DNA from: Clostridiales bacterium
Lineage (GTDB): Bacteria > Bacillota > Clostridia > Oscillospirales > Acutalibacteraceae
Reading direction: 5' to 3'
NCBI GenBank assembly: GCA_019416455.1
Contig: DXXG01000004.1
Coordinates: 186,001-250,000 of the forward strand
DNA length: 64,000 bases
The notes below the pieces were generated by a model. The model did not search any database. It was not told the origin of the DNA and worked only from the letters and a program-made list of their open reading frames with translations. The translations under genes were made by a program, and so were the position numbers. Positions 14,640 to 23,402 of this stretch are shown one piece after another. Each line of letters opens with the position of its first letter. The stretch's first letter is position 1.

Positions 14640-16028
14640 ATGTCTGTTTTTACGAAAGACCGGAGCTTTTACCGGTCCCTGTTTTTGTTGGCGGTGCCCA
14701 TCTCGCTGCAAAATCTGGTGACTTATGCGGTGAGCTTCGCTGACAACTTGATGATCGGCGCTCTGGGTGACGACGCTATCTCCGGAGTGTATGTGGGCGG
14801 ACAGCTCCAATCGGTGCTGCAAATGTTCGTGGGCGGCATCGAGGGCGCTATCCTGATCCTGGCCGCTCAGTATTGGGGCAAAAAGGACCGGGAGAGCATC
14901 CGTAAGGTGGTGTCCATCGGAGTGAAGTTCTCCTTTGTGGTGGGTCTGCTGATGTCTCTGGCCGCGGTGACTTTTCCCGAATGGATGATCCGCGCGTTTA
15001 CGCAGGAGGCGGGCGTGATCCAGGAAGGGGCGGCTTACGTGCAGATCGTGGGCTTTACCTACCTGTTCTTCTCCGTGTCTCAGGTGATGATCGCTGCCAT
15101 GCGCAGTGTGGAGACCGCGAGGATCGGCCTTTACATTTCTCTGATGGCTATGGTGGTGAACATTGGGCTGAACTATGTGTTCATCTTTGGCAAGCTGGGA
15201 TTTCCGGCAATGGGAGTCCGGGGCGCCGCTATCGCCACACTGATCTCCCGGATCATGGAGATGTGCGCCGGGGTAGGGTATGTGTTTTTCGTGGACAAGA
15301 AGCTGCGTTTCGGCCTGCGGGACCTGCTCCACACGGACCGGCAGCTTTTGAAGGATTTTATCCGCTATGGTTTACCTGTGATCGGCGGTCAGGTGGTGTG
15401 GTCGGTGAATATGTTGGCCAACACCAAGATCTTGGGCTGTTACAGCGCTGGGGTCATTGCCGCTACCAGCATTACCGGCATGCTCCACAACTTGATCTAC
15501 GTATGGATGAATGGCCTTTCTTCCGCGGTGGGTATCATCACCGGAAAGACGGTGGGAGCCGGACTTTACGACAAGATGAAAGAGTATTCCAAAACGGTGC
15601 AGGTGATCTTCCTGTTTGTGGGACTCATCTCCGGCGCGCTGGTATTTTTGGCCAGGGACGGGTTCATCTCCCTGTATAACGCCAGCCCCGAGGCCCAGGA
15701 GTATTGCCGGCAGTTCATCAACGTGATCTCCGTTACCATTATCGGCACCTGCTACCAGGCTGCCTGCCTGTTCGGGCTTGTGAAGTCCGGCGGAGATATT
15801 TCCTTTGTATTTAAGAACGACAGCATTTTTGTGTTCCTGGTGGTGATCCCCTCCGCGCTGATCTCCATGTGGCTGGGCGCACCTCCCTGGGTGGTGTTCG
15901 CCTGCCTGAAGTGTGACCAGATCCTCAAGTGCTTTGTGGCCATTGTGAAGATCAACCGGTACAACTGGATGAAGAATCTCACTCGGGATACCAAAACACA
16001 AGAGGAGGGTGCGGCCGATGGAGCGTAA
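14640..16028 (+). CDS. MATE-family multidrug/cation efflux transporter
   Basis: The protein is 462 residues. ATG 14640 is preceded by GGGGAGGGG; an earlier in-frame start at 14592 would place this site inside the gene. Twelve hydrophobic segments in two related halves and an N-terminal pattern (LFLLAVPISLQNLVTYAVSFADNLMIG) identify the NorM/DinF-like MATE family. These are inner-membrane antiporters that expel cationic drugs or metabolites using a Na+ or H+ gradient. Its 3' end overlaps the EamA gene by 11 bases. The substrate cannot be told from sequence. Confidence 0.93.
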   Translation: MSVFTKDRSFYRSLFLLAVPISLQNLVTYAVSFADNLMIGALGDDAISGVYVGGQLQSVLQMFVGGIEGAILILAAQYWGKKDRESIRKVVSIGVKFSFVVGLLMSLAAVTFPEWMIRAFTQEAGVIQEGAAYVQIVGFTYLFFSVSQVMIAAMRSVETARIGLYISLMAMVVNIGLNYVFIFGKLGFPAMGVRGAAIATLISRIMEMCAGVGYVFFVDKKLRFGLRDLLHTDRQLLKDFIRYGLPVIGGQVVWSVNMLANTKILGCYSAGVIAATSITGMLHNLIYVWMNGLSSAVGIITGKTVGAGLYDKMKEYSKTVQVIFLFVGLISGALVFLARDGFISLYNASPEAQEYCRQFINVISVTIIGTCYQAACLFGLVKSGGDISFVFKNDSIFVFLVVIPSALISMWLGAPPWVVFACLKCDQILKCFVAIVKINRYNWMKNLTRDTKTQEEGAADGA

Positions 16029-16944
16029 TCATTCCCAGCTGCGGGGTGTTTCCCTGCTGACCCTCACCGCCCTGATTTGGGGTGTGGCCTTTGTGGCGCA
16101 AAGTGTGGGTATGGATTATCTGGGTCCCTGCGCCTTTAACGGAGTGCGGAATTTCATTGGCGGAGTCGCTCTGCTGCCGGTGATCGCCTTTGCGTCCCGG
16201 CTTCGTAAAGCGCCTCCCGCGGGGGAGGAGGAAATTTCTCCCGCCCTGAACAGAAAACGGACCCTTCTGTGGGGAGCCGTTTGCGGATTGCTGCTGGGCA
16301 GCGCCAGCCTTCTTCAGCAGGCGGGCATGCAGACAGCTTCCGCCGGAAAGGCTGGGTTCTTGACTGCTCTTTACATCGTGATCGTCCCGGTACTGGGCAT
16401 GGTTTTGGGCCGCAGACCCGGGCTGAAGGTCTGGGCCGGAGTGGTGCTGGCGCTGTTCGGGGCCTATCTGCTCAGCGTGAAGGGCGGGGAAGGCATCGCC
16501 TTGGGAGATCTGCTGGTGATATGCAGCGCTCTGGTGTTTTCGCTGCACATTGTGGTGATCGATTTCGTGCCAGCTCACGTGGATGGGGTAAAGCTGTCCT
16601 GTATCCAGTTTTTTGTGGCCGGAGCTCTCTCCATGGCGTTGGCACTGGGATTGGAATCGTTCACCCTTTCGGATATCCTCTCCGCCTGGGTGCCTCTGCT
16701 GTACACGGGGGTGATCTCCAGCGGTGTGGGGTACACTCTCCAGATCCTGGGACAGCGGACCGTGAACCCCACGGTGGCTTCCCTGATCATGAGTTTGGAA
16801 TCCGTGTTCGCCGCTTTGGCGGGCTGGGTGTTGTTACGCCAGCCTTTGTCGCCCCGGGAGATCGCAGGGTGCGTTTTGGTGTTCTTGGCTGTGGTGTTGG
16901 CTCAGCTTCCTGGGAAAAAGCCTGCGGAAGAACATGGAAAATAG
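16018..16944 (+). CDS. EamA/DMT-family metabolite transporter
   Basis: The protein is 308 residues, from ATG 16018, which has a GAGGAGG site 9 bases upstream inside the MATE gene; a GTG at 16009 would abut that site. Ten transmembrane helices form two EamA repeats (first LTALIWGVAFVAQSVGMDYL, second with GYTLQILGQRTVNPTVASL). Members are drug/metabolite exporters of the inner membrane. It is translationally coupled to the MATE gene. Substrate unknown. Confidence 0.9.
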   Translation: MERNHSQLRGVSLLTLTALIWGVAFVAQSVGMDYLGPCAFNGVRNFIGGVALLPVIAFASRLRKAPPAGEEEISPALNRKRTLLWGAVCGLLLGSASLLQQAGMQTASAGKAGFLTALYIVIVPVLGMVLGRRPGLKVWAGVVLALFGAYLLSVKGGEGIALGDLLVICSALVFSLHIVVIDFVPAHVDGVKLSCIQFFVAGALSMALALGLESFTLSDILSAWVPLLYTGVISSGVGYTLQILGQRTVNPTVASLIMSLESVFAALAGWVLLRQPLSPREIAGCVLVFLAVVLAQLPGKKPAEEHGK

Positions 16945-16972
16945 AAAGTAGAATCAGAATGAGGCCGCCTCA

Positions 16973-17001
16973 TAGACTTTTTTCTCCCCTTAGGGTAAGA
17001 T
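16973..17001 (+). promoter_or_regulatory. Probable nagB promoter
   Basis: TAGACT at 16973-16978, 17-bp spacer and TAAGAT at 16996-17001, 38 bp before the start codon. Confidence 0.55.
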
Positions 17002-17038
17002 GGGGGTAGGATCTATCGAAGAAAGGAAGAGGTCTGTG

Positions 17039-17749
17039 ATGCGGATCATCGAAACGAAAAATTATCAGGAATTGAGCGCGCTTGCTGCGGACCTGATCGG
17101 CGCCCAGCTGCTGTTGAAGCCCCGTTGTGTATTGGGATTGGCCACGGGTTCCACTCCTATCGGCACCTATGAGAAGCTGGTGGAGGCCTACAAAGCCGGC
17201 CGGCTGGATTTTTCCCAGGTCCGCACGGTGAATCTGGACGAGTACTGCGGCCTGTCCGGGGAACATCCCCAAAGCTACCGCTATTTTATGGACAAGCATC
17301 TGTTCAGCCAGGTGAATATCCTTCGGGAGAACACCCACCTGCCCAACGGTGCCGCTCCGGATCCGGAGGTGGAATCCCGCCGGTACGAAGCGTTGGTGGA
17401 AAGCCTGGGTGGGGTGGATCTTCAGCTTTTGGGGATCGGTCACAATGGCCACATCGGCTTTAACGAGCCTACGGACAGTTTCCCGCCGGCGGTCCATCCC
17501 GTGGAATTGACGGAAAGCACCATCCAGGCCAATTCCCGGCTGTTCGACAGGATCGAGGACGTGCCCCGAAAGGCGATCACCATGGGTATTGGCACCATTT
17601 TGAAGGCGGATAAGATCCTGCTCGTCGCCGGGGCTGATAAGCGCGCCATCGTTGAGGAAGCTCTCACGGGCAAGGTGACTCCTTTGGTCCCTGCCTCTGT
17701 GCTGCAGCTTCATCGTGACGTGACTGTCATCACCTGCCGAGAAGGGTAA
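17039..17749 (+). CDS. nagB: Glucosamine-6-phosphate deaminase
   Basis: The protein is 236 residues, close to the short Gram-positive NagB form. ATG 17039 gives the usual MRIIETKNY start. Visible motifs: GLATGSTPIGTYE (phosphate binding), VNLDEYCGL with the catalytic Asp, GIGHNGHIGFNEP with the ring-opening His, and FDRIEDVPRKAITMGIGT. It converts glucosamine-6-phosphate to fructose-6-phosphate and ammonia in the cytosol, linking amino-sugar use to glycolysis. No nagA lies next to it; the following gene is an ECF-like membrane protein 45 bp downstream, likely cotranscribed. Confidence 0.95.
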   Translation: MRIIETKNYQELSALAADLIGAQLLLKPRCVLGLATGSTPIGTYEKLVEAYKAGRLDFSQVRTVNLDEYCGLSGEHPQSYRYFMDKHLFSQVNILRENTHLPNGAAPDPEVESRRYEALVESLGGVDLQLLGIGHNGHIGFNEPTDSFPPAVHPVELTESTIQANSRLFDRIEDVPRKAITMGIGTILKADKILLVAGADKRAIVEEALTGKVTPLVPASVLQLHRDVTVITCREG

Positions 17750-17794
17750 TTTCCCTAGGGCGGGACCGGTTTCCGCCGGGGAAGGGAGAATACC

Positions 17795-18328
17795 ATGGGA
17801 AAGACGAAACGCTGTCTGCTGGATCTGGGGCTGGCGCTGCTGTGTGTGGGTCTTGGCCTGCTGCTGCCCTGGGCGTTCCAGTGGGTGAGAAACGGGGAAC
17901 AGGTACTGCTTCTGCTCCATCTGCCAGTCTTGCTGTGCGGGATGCTCTGCGGGCCGGCGTACGGTCTTTCTTGCGGTATGCTCATCGCCTTGCTGCCTCA
18001 ATTCCTGCCGGGGGTTGCGGGGGTATCCCTGTCCACGGGGGAGCTTTGGGAACTGGCGATCTATGGGTTCTTGGCCGGGTTGCTCACCTATCTGCTGGCG
18101 GCGGCTCCTCCGGTGCTCAACGTGTGTGTCTCCCTGCTGGGGGCCATGCTGCTGGGCCGCGTATTCTGGGGGTTGCTGGAAGCCTTTGTCTTTTCATCGG
18201 GCTACACTTGGAGCATGTGGGTGAGAGAATCCTTTGTCATCTGCCTGCCTGGGATCGTACTTCAGCTGGCAGTGATTCCCCTAGTCACCTTGGCGCTGCG
18301 CAGATGCAATGTGGCGGCCAAACCCTGA
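17795..18328 (+). CDS. ECF transporter S component-like membrane protein
   Basis: The protein is 177 residues with about five or six hydrophobic helices. The segment LLCGMLCGPAYGLSCGMLIALLPQFLPG resembles the conserved region in substrate-specific (S) components of energy-coupling factor importers, which bind a vitamin or cofactor and share a general ATPase/T module encoded elsewhere. ATG 17795 follows GGGAAGGGAG. The substrate cannot be predicted. Co-occurrence with nagB may be incidental. A terminator follows. Confidence 0.6.
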   Translation: MGKTKRCLLDLGLALLCVGLGLLLPWAFQWVRNGEQVLLLLHLPVLLCGMLCGPAYGLSCGMLIALLPQFLPGVAGVSLSTGELWELAIYGFLAGLLTYLLAAAPPVLNVCVSLLGAMLLGRVFWGLLEAFVFSSGYTWSMWVRESFVICLPGIVLQLAVIPLVTLALRRCNVAAKP

Positions 18329-18361
18329 CATGAACCATTAAGCTGTATACATATGAAAATG

Positions 18362-18398
18362 AAAAGGACCTCAAGCGAAACGCTTGGGGTCCTTTTTT
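18362..18398. terminator. Terminator between the ECF-like gene and the convergent TM2 gene
   Basis: AAAAGGACC-t-CAAGCG pairs with CGCTTG-g-GGTCCTTTT, ending in a T run on the plus strand and an A/T-symmetric stem, so it may serve both directions. Confidence 0.85.
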
Positions 18399-18418
18399 GC
18401 TGTGTTTGAGGAAGGGGG

Positions 18419-19153
18419 TCAGTCTCGGAGGATCACTCCGTGACCGTCGTACATGCGGGAGGGGGAAGCCGTCAGCAGCAGCACGCCTTCCACAAAGCCC
18501 CAGATGGCGATGACCACGGTGGCAAGCCCGCAGGTGAATATACCGCCGATGAGAGAGACCAACAGCTGCACCACGCCTCGGGTAGTGAAACCCAGATAGA
18601 AGTTGTGGATGCCCAGAGTTCCCAACAGGATGCCCAGAAGTCCGGCGGCCATCCGGCTCTTCTGCATGTAGCCGGCGGGGGGGACATTGTACTGGGGCTG
18701 ATAGTAGGTCTGCTGAGGAGGCTGAGTGTATTGGGGAGGCTGGTACTGGCCGCCGTTGTATTGGGGCGCGCCGTACTGGGGAGCTCCATATTGCGGAGCT
18801 CCGTACTGGGAGGCGCCGTACTGAGGCGGCACCTCATAAGCTCCTGTCTGCTGATATTCCGGCTCCGGCTGAGGAGGTACGGGGGCCTGGGGCGGTTCCG
18901 GAGTCTGGAAAGGATCGCCCTGGTAAGGGGTCCCCTCGTTGGGGTCAAAAGTCAAATGGGGCACCTGCTGTCCGTAGGGGTTAGCGTTGGGCTGGGTAGG
19001 TTCCGCCTGCTGTGTCTCCTGGACAGGCTGGGCTTGCTGAGGTTCCTGAGCGGGCGCGCTTTGGACGGGCTGTTCCTGAGGCTGAGAGGCAGGTTCTGGC
19101 TGAACGGCCTGAGGTTCCTGACCTTGTAGCTCTTTGTTATCAAAATCAGTCAT
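18419..19153 (-). CDS. TM2-domain protein with a long Pro/Gln-rich N-terminal region
   Basis: The protein is 244 residues from ATG 19153 (MTDFDNKEL). Residues 1 to about 160 are rich in Gln, Pro and Glu, including a short tandem repeat of QYGAP units near 115-135. The C-terminal ~80 residues are a TM2 domain: KSRMAAGLLGILLGTLGIHNFYLG, then a second helix and a short tail. TM2 proteins are small membrane proteins of unknown function. It lies 33 bp downstream of a second TM2 gene in the same orientation, so the two form one operon. Confidence 0.82.
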   Translation of the reverse strand: MTDFDNKELQGQEPQAVQPEPASQPQEQPVQSAPAQEPQQAQPVQETQQAEPTQPNANPYGQQVPHLTFDPNEGTPYQGDPFQTPEPPQAPVPPQPEPEYQQTGAYEVPPQYGASQYGAPQYGAPQYGAPQYNGGQYQPPQYTQPPQQTYYQPQYNVPPAGYMQKSRMAAGLLGILLGTLGIHNFYLGFTTRGVVQLLVSLIGGIFTCGLATVVIAIWGFVEGVLLLTASPSRMYDGHGVILRD

Positions 19154-19186
19154 AAAAGTTCTCCTTTTCAAAGCTTCAAGGGTGAG

Positions 19187-19519
19187 TTAGTCTTTTAAGA
19201 ATACGCCGTTAGCGTCGGTGTTGATGCGTCCGTCTAAAATACGTACGCCGTCCACGATGCCCCAGATAAACATGATGATCGCTCCAATACCGCAGGTGAA
19301 CAGCGTCAGCAAAACCTGCATCAGGCCCCGGGAAGTGTTTCCCAGATAAAAACTGTGGATGCCGTAGGTGCCCAACAGGATCGCCAGGATCCCAGCTGCC
19401 ATTCGACTCTTCTGAGCGTAGCCGGGAGGGGGATCCATACCGGCTTGGGGCTGGTATTGGGGTGGGTTGTACATGGGCTGCTGATTGGAATTTTGGTTGT
19501 AATTGTAATATTCAGGCAT
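19187..19519 (-). CDS. Short TM2-domain membrane protein
   Basis: The protein is 110 residues from ATG 19519 (MPEYYNYNQN), preceded by a GAAAGGAATGG site. The Asn/Gln/Tyr/Pro-rich head of about 45 residues is followed by the TM2 domain (KSRMAAGILAILLGTYGIHSFYLG). It is a paralogue of the downstream gene, with the same domain and a much shorter head. Function unknown; two transmembrane helices are predicted. Confidence 0.85.
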   Translation of the reverse strand: MPEYYNYNQNSNQQPMYNPPQYQPQAGMDPPPGYAQKSRMAAGILAILLGTYGIHSFYLGNTSRGLMQVLLTLFTCGIGAIIMFIWGIVDGVRILDGRINTDANGVFLKD

Positions 19520-19620
19520 AGAGATTCCATTCCTTTCCCGTGGTGCCGGGGCCAAGCCAGGACCCACAGCGATGTATATTCCAGCGGTGATGACATGGGA
19601 TATGTTTCACTTTCAACTTT

Positions 19621-19649
19621 ATCTTACACTATGGGTTTTTAGAAATCAA
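19621..19649 (-). promoter_or_regulatory. Promoter of the TM2 operon
   Basis: Minus strand TTGATT (19649-19644) and TAAGAT (19626-19621) with a 17-bp spacer, about 100 bp upstream of the first TM2 start. Confidence 0.7.
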
Positions 19650-19710
19650 GACGACGGTCCCCAAAGTAAGATAAAATTAAAGACTGAAAGATTTTTTTTA
19701 TTTTTTTTCG

Positions 19711-19740
19711 AAAAGTTGTCCTCTAGAGGACAACTTTTTT
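19711..19740. terminator. Perfect palindromic terminator upstream of the phage-like operon
   Basis: AAAAGTTGTCCTC at 19711 pairs fully with GAGGACAACTTTT ending about 19738, plus extra T; symmetric, so it can act on both strands. It insulates the phage-like genes from upstream transcription. No clear promoter is seen in the 60 bp between it and the portal gene. Confidence 0.8.
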
Positions 19741-19800
19741 GGGTTTTGTAGGGGGGGATGGAAGGAGGTTTCCAATCCCCCTTCCGGAAAGGAGGAAACG

Positions 19801-20913
19801 ATGCTGGGATTCCGAAAGAAGGAACAGACCGCGGCGCTGAGCGTCCAGACCCGCCCGGAGGAGGCGTTCCGTCTGGATAGGGGCGTGTCTCCCGGTCCGG
19901 GGGAACGGGCTCTGTACCGGGCGCTGCGGGAGTGCGTGCCCATCATTGACGCGTCCATCAACAAACTGCGCCGGCTGTTGGGAAGTTTCCAGGTGGAGTG
20001 TTCCGACCCACAAGCCCAAGAGGGACTGCGGCACTTCTTGGAGGACGTGCAGGTGAACGCCGCCGAGCAGGGGATCGACGCCTTCTTGGGGGTGTACTTC
20101 GAGGAGCTGCTCACCTACGGCAACGCGGTGGGAGAGATGGTCTTGGGGGGCGGCCAAGTGGCAGCCTTGTACAACGCCTCTCTGGACAGTGTGGAACTGG
20201 AACAGGCCGGTCCCCTGGAGGTGAAAGTCTCTGTGTGGGACGGGACGAAAAAGCGGACCTGTCCTTACCCGCAGCTGCTGCTCATCTCCGCTTTGAACCC
20301 GGAGGCTGGTTGTGTCAAAGGAACGTCTCTGCTGAGAGGGCTTCCCTTTGTCAGCGAGATCCTGCTGAAGGTGTACAAGACCTTGGGCGTCAACTGGGAC
20401 CGACTGGGGAACGTGCGGTTCGCCGTCACCTGCAAGCCGGACCCCACAGGGCTTTACGCCGGAGAGCGGGCCCGCCAGATGGCAGAAGAGTGGAAACGGG
20501 CCATGCGCAGCGGAGAGGTCAGCGATTTCGTGGCGGTGGGAGATGTGTCCATTAAAGCCATCGGGGCGGACAACCAGATTTTGGACAGCGACGTGCCGGT
20601 GCGCCAGATGCTGGAACAGATCGTGGCCAAACTGGGAGTGCCCCCCTTCCTGCTGGGACTTTCCTGGTCGTCCACCGAGCGGATGTCCAGTCAGCAGGCG
20701 GACATGCTCACCAGTGAATTGGACGCCTACCGTCGGGTGCTCACTCCGGTGATCCGAAAGATCTGCCGCACATGGCTGACACTGGCGGGGTATGATCCCT
20801 GGTGCAATGTGGAGTGGGACGAGATCACCATGCAGGACGAAGTGGACCATGCCAATGCCCGGTACCTGAACGCCCAGGCAAGGCAGCTGGAACAAAAGGA
20901 GGAGGAGACATGA
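19801..20913 (+). CDS. Phage portal protein
   Basis: The protein is 370 residues, on the short side for portals. ATG 19801 follows GGAAAGGAGG. The mid and C-terminal parts show the portal pattern PPFLLGLSWSSTERMSSQQADML followed by a helical segment (LTPVIRKICRTWL), where the dodecameric portal contacts DNA and adaptor. It forms the DNA gate at a capsid vertex. No large terminase gene precedes it; the upstream 80 bp are a ribosome site and a terminator. The last bases overlap the protease start (ATGA). Frame and key features look intact. Confidence 0.85.
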   Translation: MLGFRKKEQTAALSVQTRPEEAFRLDRGVSPGPGERALYRALRECVPIIDASINKLRRLLGSFQVECSDPQAQEGLRHFLEDVQVNAAEQGIDAFLGVYFEELLTYGNAVGEMVLGGGQVAALYNASLDSVELEQAGPLEVKVSVWDGTKKRTCPYPQLLLISALNPEAGCVKGTSLLRGLPFVSEILLKVYKTLGVNWDRLGNVRFAVTCKPDPTGLYAGERARQMAEEWKRAMRSGEVSDFVAVGDVSIKAIGADNQILDSDVPVRQMLEQIVAKLGVPPFLLGLSWSSTERMSSQQADMLTSELDAYRRVLTPVIRKICRTWLTLAGYDPWCNVEWDEITMQDEVDHANARYLNAQARQLEQKEEET

Positions 20914-21866
20914 AGGAAGGCTTGGTGGAAAAAAGCCTGACTCAGGGGCTTTCCGCCCCGGACATGGAGAAGATCAATCAATATACCCGCAGGGCGTACA
21001 GTCCGGAAGAGGTATACGCTTTTTCCCTGGTGCTGTGTGACAACGAGGTGGACCGGGACTTCGAGCGGTTTTCCCTGGAGGCTCTCAAGGGCTTAAAGGA
21101 ACTGTTCCCCGGCAAGACCTGCCTGTTCGACCACGAACGGCGCAGCGCCAGTCAGACCGCTCGGATCTATGATACGGCTTTGGAGGAAGAGCCGGGAAAG
21201 ACCACCCAGGCAGGGGAAGTGTACACGAAGCTCACCGCGAAAGCCTACCTGCCCCGGACGGAGAAGAACCAGGAAGTTATCGAGCTGATCGAAAGCGGCA
21301 TCCTGAAAGAAGTGAGCGTGGGGTGCAGCATGAAGCGTTCCGTATGTTCTATCTGTGGGAAAGAGCACTGCGGCCATGTAAAAGGTCGGACCTATGATGG
21401 GGAGCTGTGTCATCACGTGCTATCCGAGCCCGCGGACGCTTACGAGTGCTCCTTCGTGGCGGTGCCTGCTCAGCGGGCTGCCGGCGTGGTGAAGCACTTT
21501 GAAGAGGACGAGCCCATGGATCTGGAAAAATGCCTGGAAGCCGCGGGCAGCCAGGGGCTGCGTTTAACGAAATCCCAGGCGAGGGAGCTTTTGGCTGTGG
21601 TGAAGGAATGGAAGGAGCAGGCCCGGTGGGGACGCTCCTACCGGGAGAAGCTCACAGGGGATGTGCTGCGGTACAGCGCCATCCTTCAGCCGGAGCTGCC
21701 CCGAGCCGTGATGGAAGCGGCAGTGAAAGGACTTTCCGTAGGGGAGCTGTCCCAGATGGCTCAGACCTACGAGAAGATGGCAGGCAAGAGGCTTCCCCTG
21801 CGGCCCCAGCTGGCCATGGATCAGCCTAGGGAACATACCCAGGACAATGGGGAATTTCGTATTTGA
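20910..21866 (+). CDS. Phage capsid maturation (prohead) protease-like protein
   Basis: The protein is 318 residues from ATG 20910. The N-terminal half has FDHERRSASQ (candidate catalytic His) and IESGILKEVSVGCSM. A Cys/His-rich insertion (CSICGKEHCGH, then LCHHVL) is followed by AYECSFVAVPAQ, a signature of XkdF/S78-type prohead proteases in Clostridial phages. The C-terminal ~120 residues are helical and could serve as the scaffold. It would cleave and mature the capsid. The four Cys/His residues suggest a metal site (inference). Confidence 0.78.
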   Translation: MKEGLVEKSLTQGLSAPDMEKINQYTRRAYSPEEVYAFSLVLCDNEVDRDFERFSLEALKGLKELFPGKTCLFDHERRSASQTARIYDTALEEEPGKTTQAGEVYTKLTAKAYLPRTEKNQEVIELIESGILKEVSVGCSMKRSVCSICGKEHCGHVKGRTYDGELCHHVLSEPADAYECSFVAVPAQRAAGVVKHFEEDEPMDLEKCLEAAGSQGLRLTKSQARELLAVVKEWKEQARWGRSYREKLTGDVLRYSAILQPELPRAVMEAAVKGLSVGELSQMAQTYEKMAGKRLPLRPQLAMDQPREHTQDNGEFRI

Positions 21867-21891
21867 CAAACTTTAAAGGAGGATTTTCATT

Positions 21892-22896
21892 ATGGCAAGA
21901 TTCGAACAGATCACTTTGGAAAAGGGGATGTACAACGTCCCCGGCAAGACCTTCACTCAGGTGCTGGAAGAACTGGACAGCTCTGAGAACTACCGCGGCA
22001 CTCCCCTGGAGGGCCTGGACGCTTTCCAGCGTCAGCTCAAGCGTTTCGACATCAAGGTGAGCGGTCCTGGTTCCGACCCTGTGGAACAGTTCTTCGCCAC
22101 CACTGGCGGCGCGGCTCTGTTCCCGGAATACGTGGCCAGAGCGGTGCGCCAGGGTATGGAGCGCGCCAGCAAAGTGACCGATCTGGTGGCCACTGTCACC
22201 AAGATCGACGGTCTTGACTACCGTACCATCGATCCCGATGGCGGTGAGTGGGAGCCTACTGTGGTGGCTGAGGGCACTGCTCTGCCCCAGACTACTCTGC
22301 GTACCAGCGCCGGTCTGATCGCTCTCCAGAAGCGGGGCCAGGTGCTCTCTACCTCTTATGAGGCTCTGCGCCTTCAGAAGCTGGACCTGTTCACCGTCAC
22401 TCTGGGGCAGATTGGCGCGGGTATCGCCGCCGCCCAGATGAACGACGCTGTGGATACTCTGATCAACGGTGACGGCACTAAAGAGGGCATCTCCTTTGCT
22501 TCCAGCACCTCTCTGAGCTACGCGGACTTTTTGAAGCTGTGGGCCAGCCTGGCGCCCTATCAGCTGAATGTGATCGTTGCCGGTACCGACGGTATCCAGA
22601 AGCTGCTCCAGATCGAGGAGTTCAAGGATGCCCAGGCCGGACTGAATTTCCACGGTACTGGGAAGCTGTGCACTCCTTTGGGTGCTACCCTGGTGCATGT
22701 ACCTGGCATGGAAGACGGCAAGATCATCGCGCTGGACAAGAACTGCGCGCTGGAAATGGTCCAGTCTGGTGACGTGTGCATCGACAGCGGCAAACTGGTG
22801 GATCGTCAGCTGGACGAGATCGCCATCAGCTCCACTGCTGGGTTCGCCCGGATTTTCTCCGGCGCAGCTCAGGGCGTGAGCTACACTGCGGGCTAA
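21892..22896 (+). CDS. Phage major capsid protein
   Basis: The protein is 334 residues; ATG 21892 follows AAAGGAGG. Placement directly after portal and protease, length, and features such as VEQFFATTGGAALFPEYVARAV near residue 65 and a long conserved middle (VVAEGTALPQTTLRTSAGLIALQ) fit an HK97-fold capsid subunit of the gp36/T7-like kind in Clostridial myophages. The coding sequence uses strongly biased GC-rich codons like highly expressed host genes, which hints at selection for expression. No frameshift is seen. Confidence 0.82.
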   Translation: MARFEQITLEKGMYNVPGKTFTQVLEELDSSENYRGTPLEGLDAFQRQLKRFDIKVSGPGSDPVEQFFATTGGAALFPEYVARAVRQGMERASKVTDLVATVTKIDGLDYRTIDPDGGEWEPTVVAEGTALPQTTLRTSAGLIALQKRGQVLSTSYEALRLQKLDLFTVTLGQIGAGIAAAQMNDAVDTLINGDGTKEGISFASSTSLSYADFLKLWASLAPYQLNVIVAGTDGIQKLLQIEEFKDAQAGLNFHGTGKLCTPLGATLVHVPGMEDGKIIALDKNCALEMVQSGDVCIDSGKLVDRQLDEIAISSTAGFARIFSGAAQGVSYTAG

Positions 22897-22988
22897 CAAG
22901 GACAGGCGGGAGGAGGGGGACGGCTGTCCCCCTTTTTCCTTATTTCATCATGGAACGGCGGCGTGGAACCGCCGGAAAGGAGGAAGCG

Positions 22989-23402
22989 ATGGAATTAGAT
23001 CTGACAGCGGTGAAAACGGCCTTTCAGCGTTTCAGCGGCGAGACCGCCAACGAAGAGGGAACAGACCGGGAAGCCTTGTGTGGAGCGCTGTGTGCCCAGT
23101 GCATCAGGCAGATCCAGGGACAGCTCCGGCCAAGTCTCACCGAGGAGGAGTTCGCCCTGTGGGAAAGTGCCTTGGAGGAGCTGGCTGCGGCGGAAGCCTT
23201 TTACCAGCTGCTGCTCACTGACGAAGCTGTAACGCCTCAGAGCTTGACGGCGGGAGACTTGAAGCTCACCGGGGGAGAGGGCAGCGTGAAAGCGGCCCGG
23301 TTGGCGGAGGAAAAACGGAAAGCGGCGTCCCCTGCCCTGATGGAGACCGCCTTCTATTTCGGGGCCATCAGAAAGGAGGTGCCCCATGACACCAAGGAGT
23401 GA
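22989..23402 (+). CDS. Probable head-tail adaptor protein
   Basis: The protein is 137 residues from ATG 22989 behind GGAAAGGAGG; longer open frames run upstream without support. It is helical and acidic at the N-terminus (MELDLTAVKTAFQRFSGETANEEG), with WESALEELAAAEAFYQLLLTDE in the middle. Size and position after the capsid gene match gp6-like connector proteins, which form the ring under the portal. Assignment rests on synteny; no diagnostic motif is visible. It overlaps the next gene by 17 bp. Confidence 0.55.
   Translation: MELDLTAVKTAFQRFSGETANEEGTDREALCGALCAQCIRQIQGQLRPSLTEEEFALWESALEELAAAEAFYQLLLTDEAVTPQSLTAGDLKLTGGEGSVKAARLAEEKRKAASPALMETAFYFGAIRKEVPHDTKE

Noticed and set aside
16009..16944. 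Earlier GTG start for the EamA gene
   Set aside because: GTG 16009 touches the ribosome site; ATG 16018 has proper spacing.
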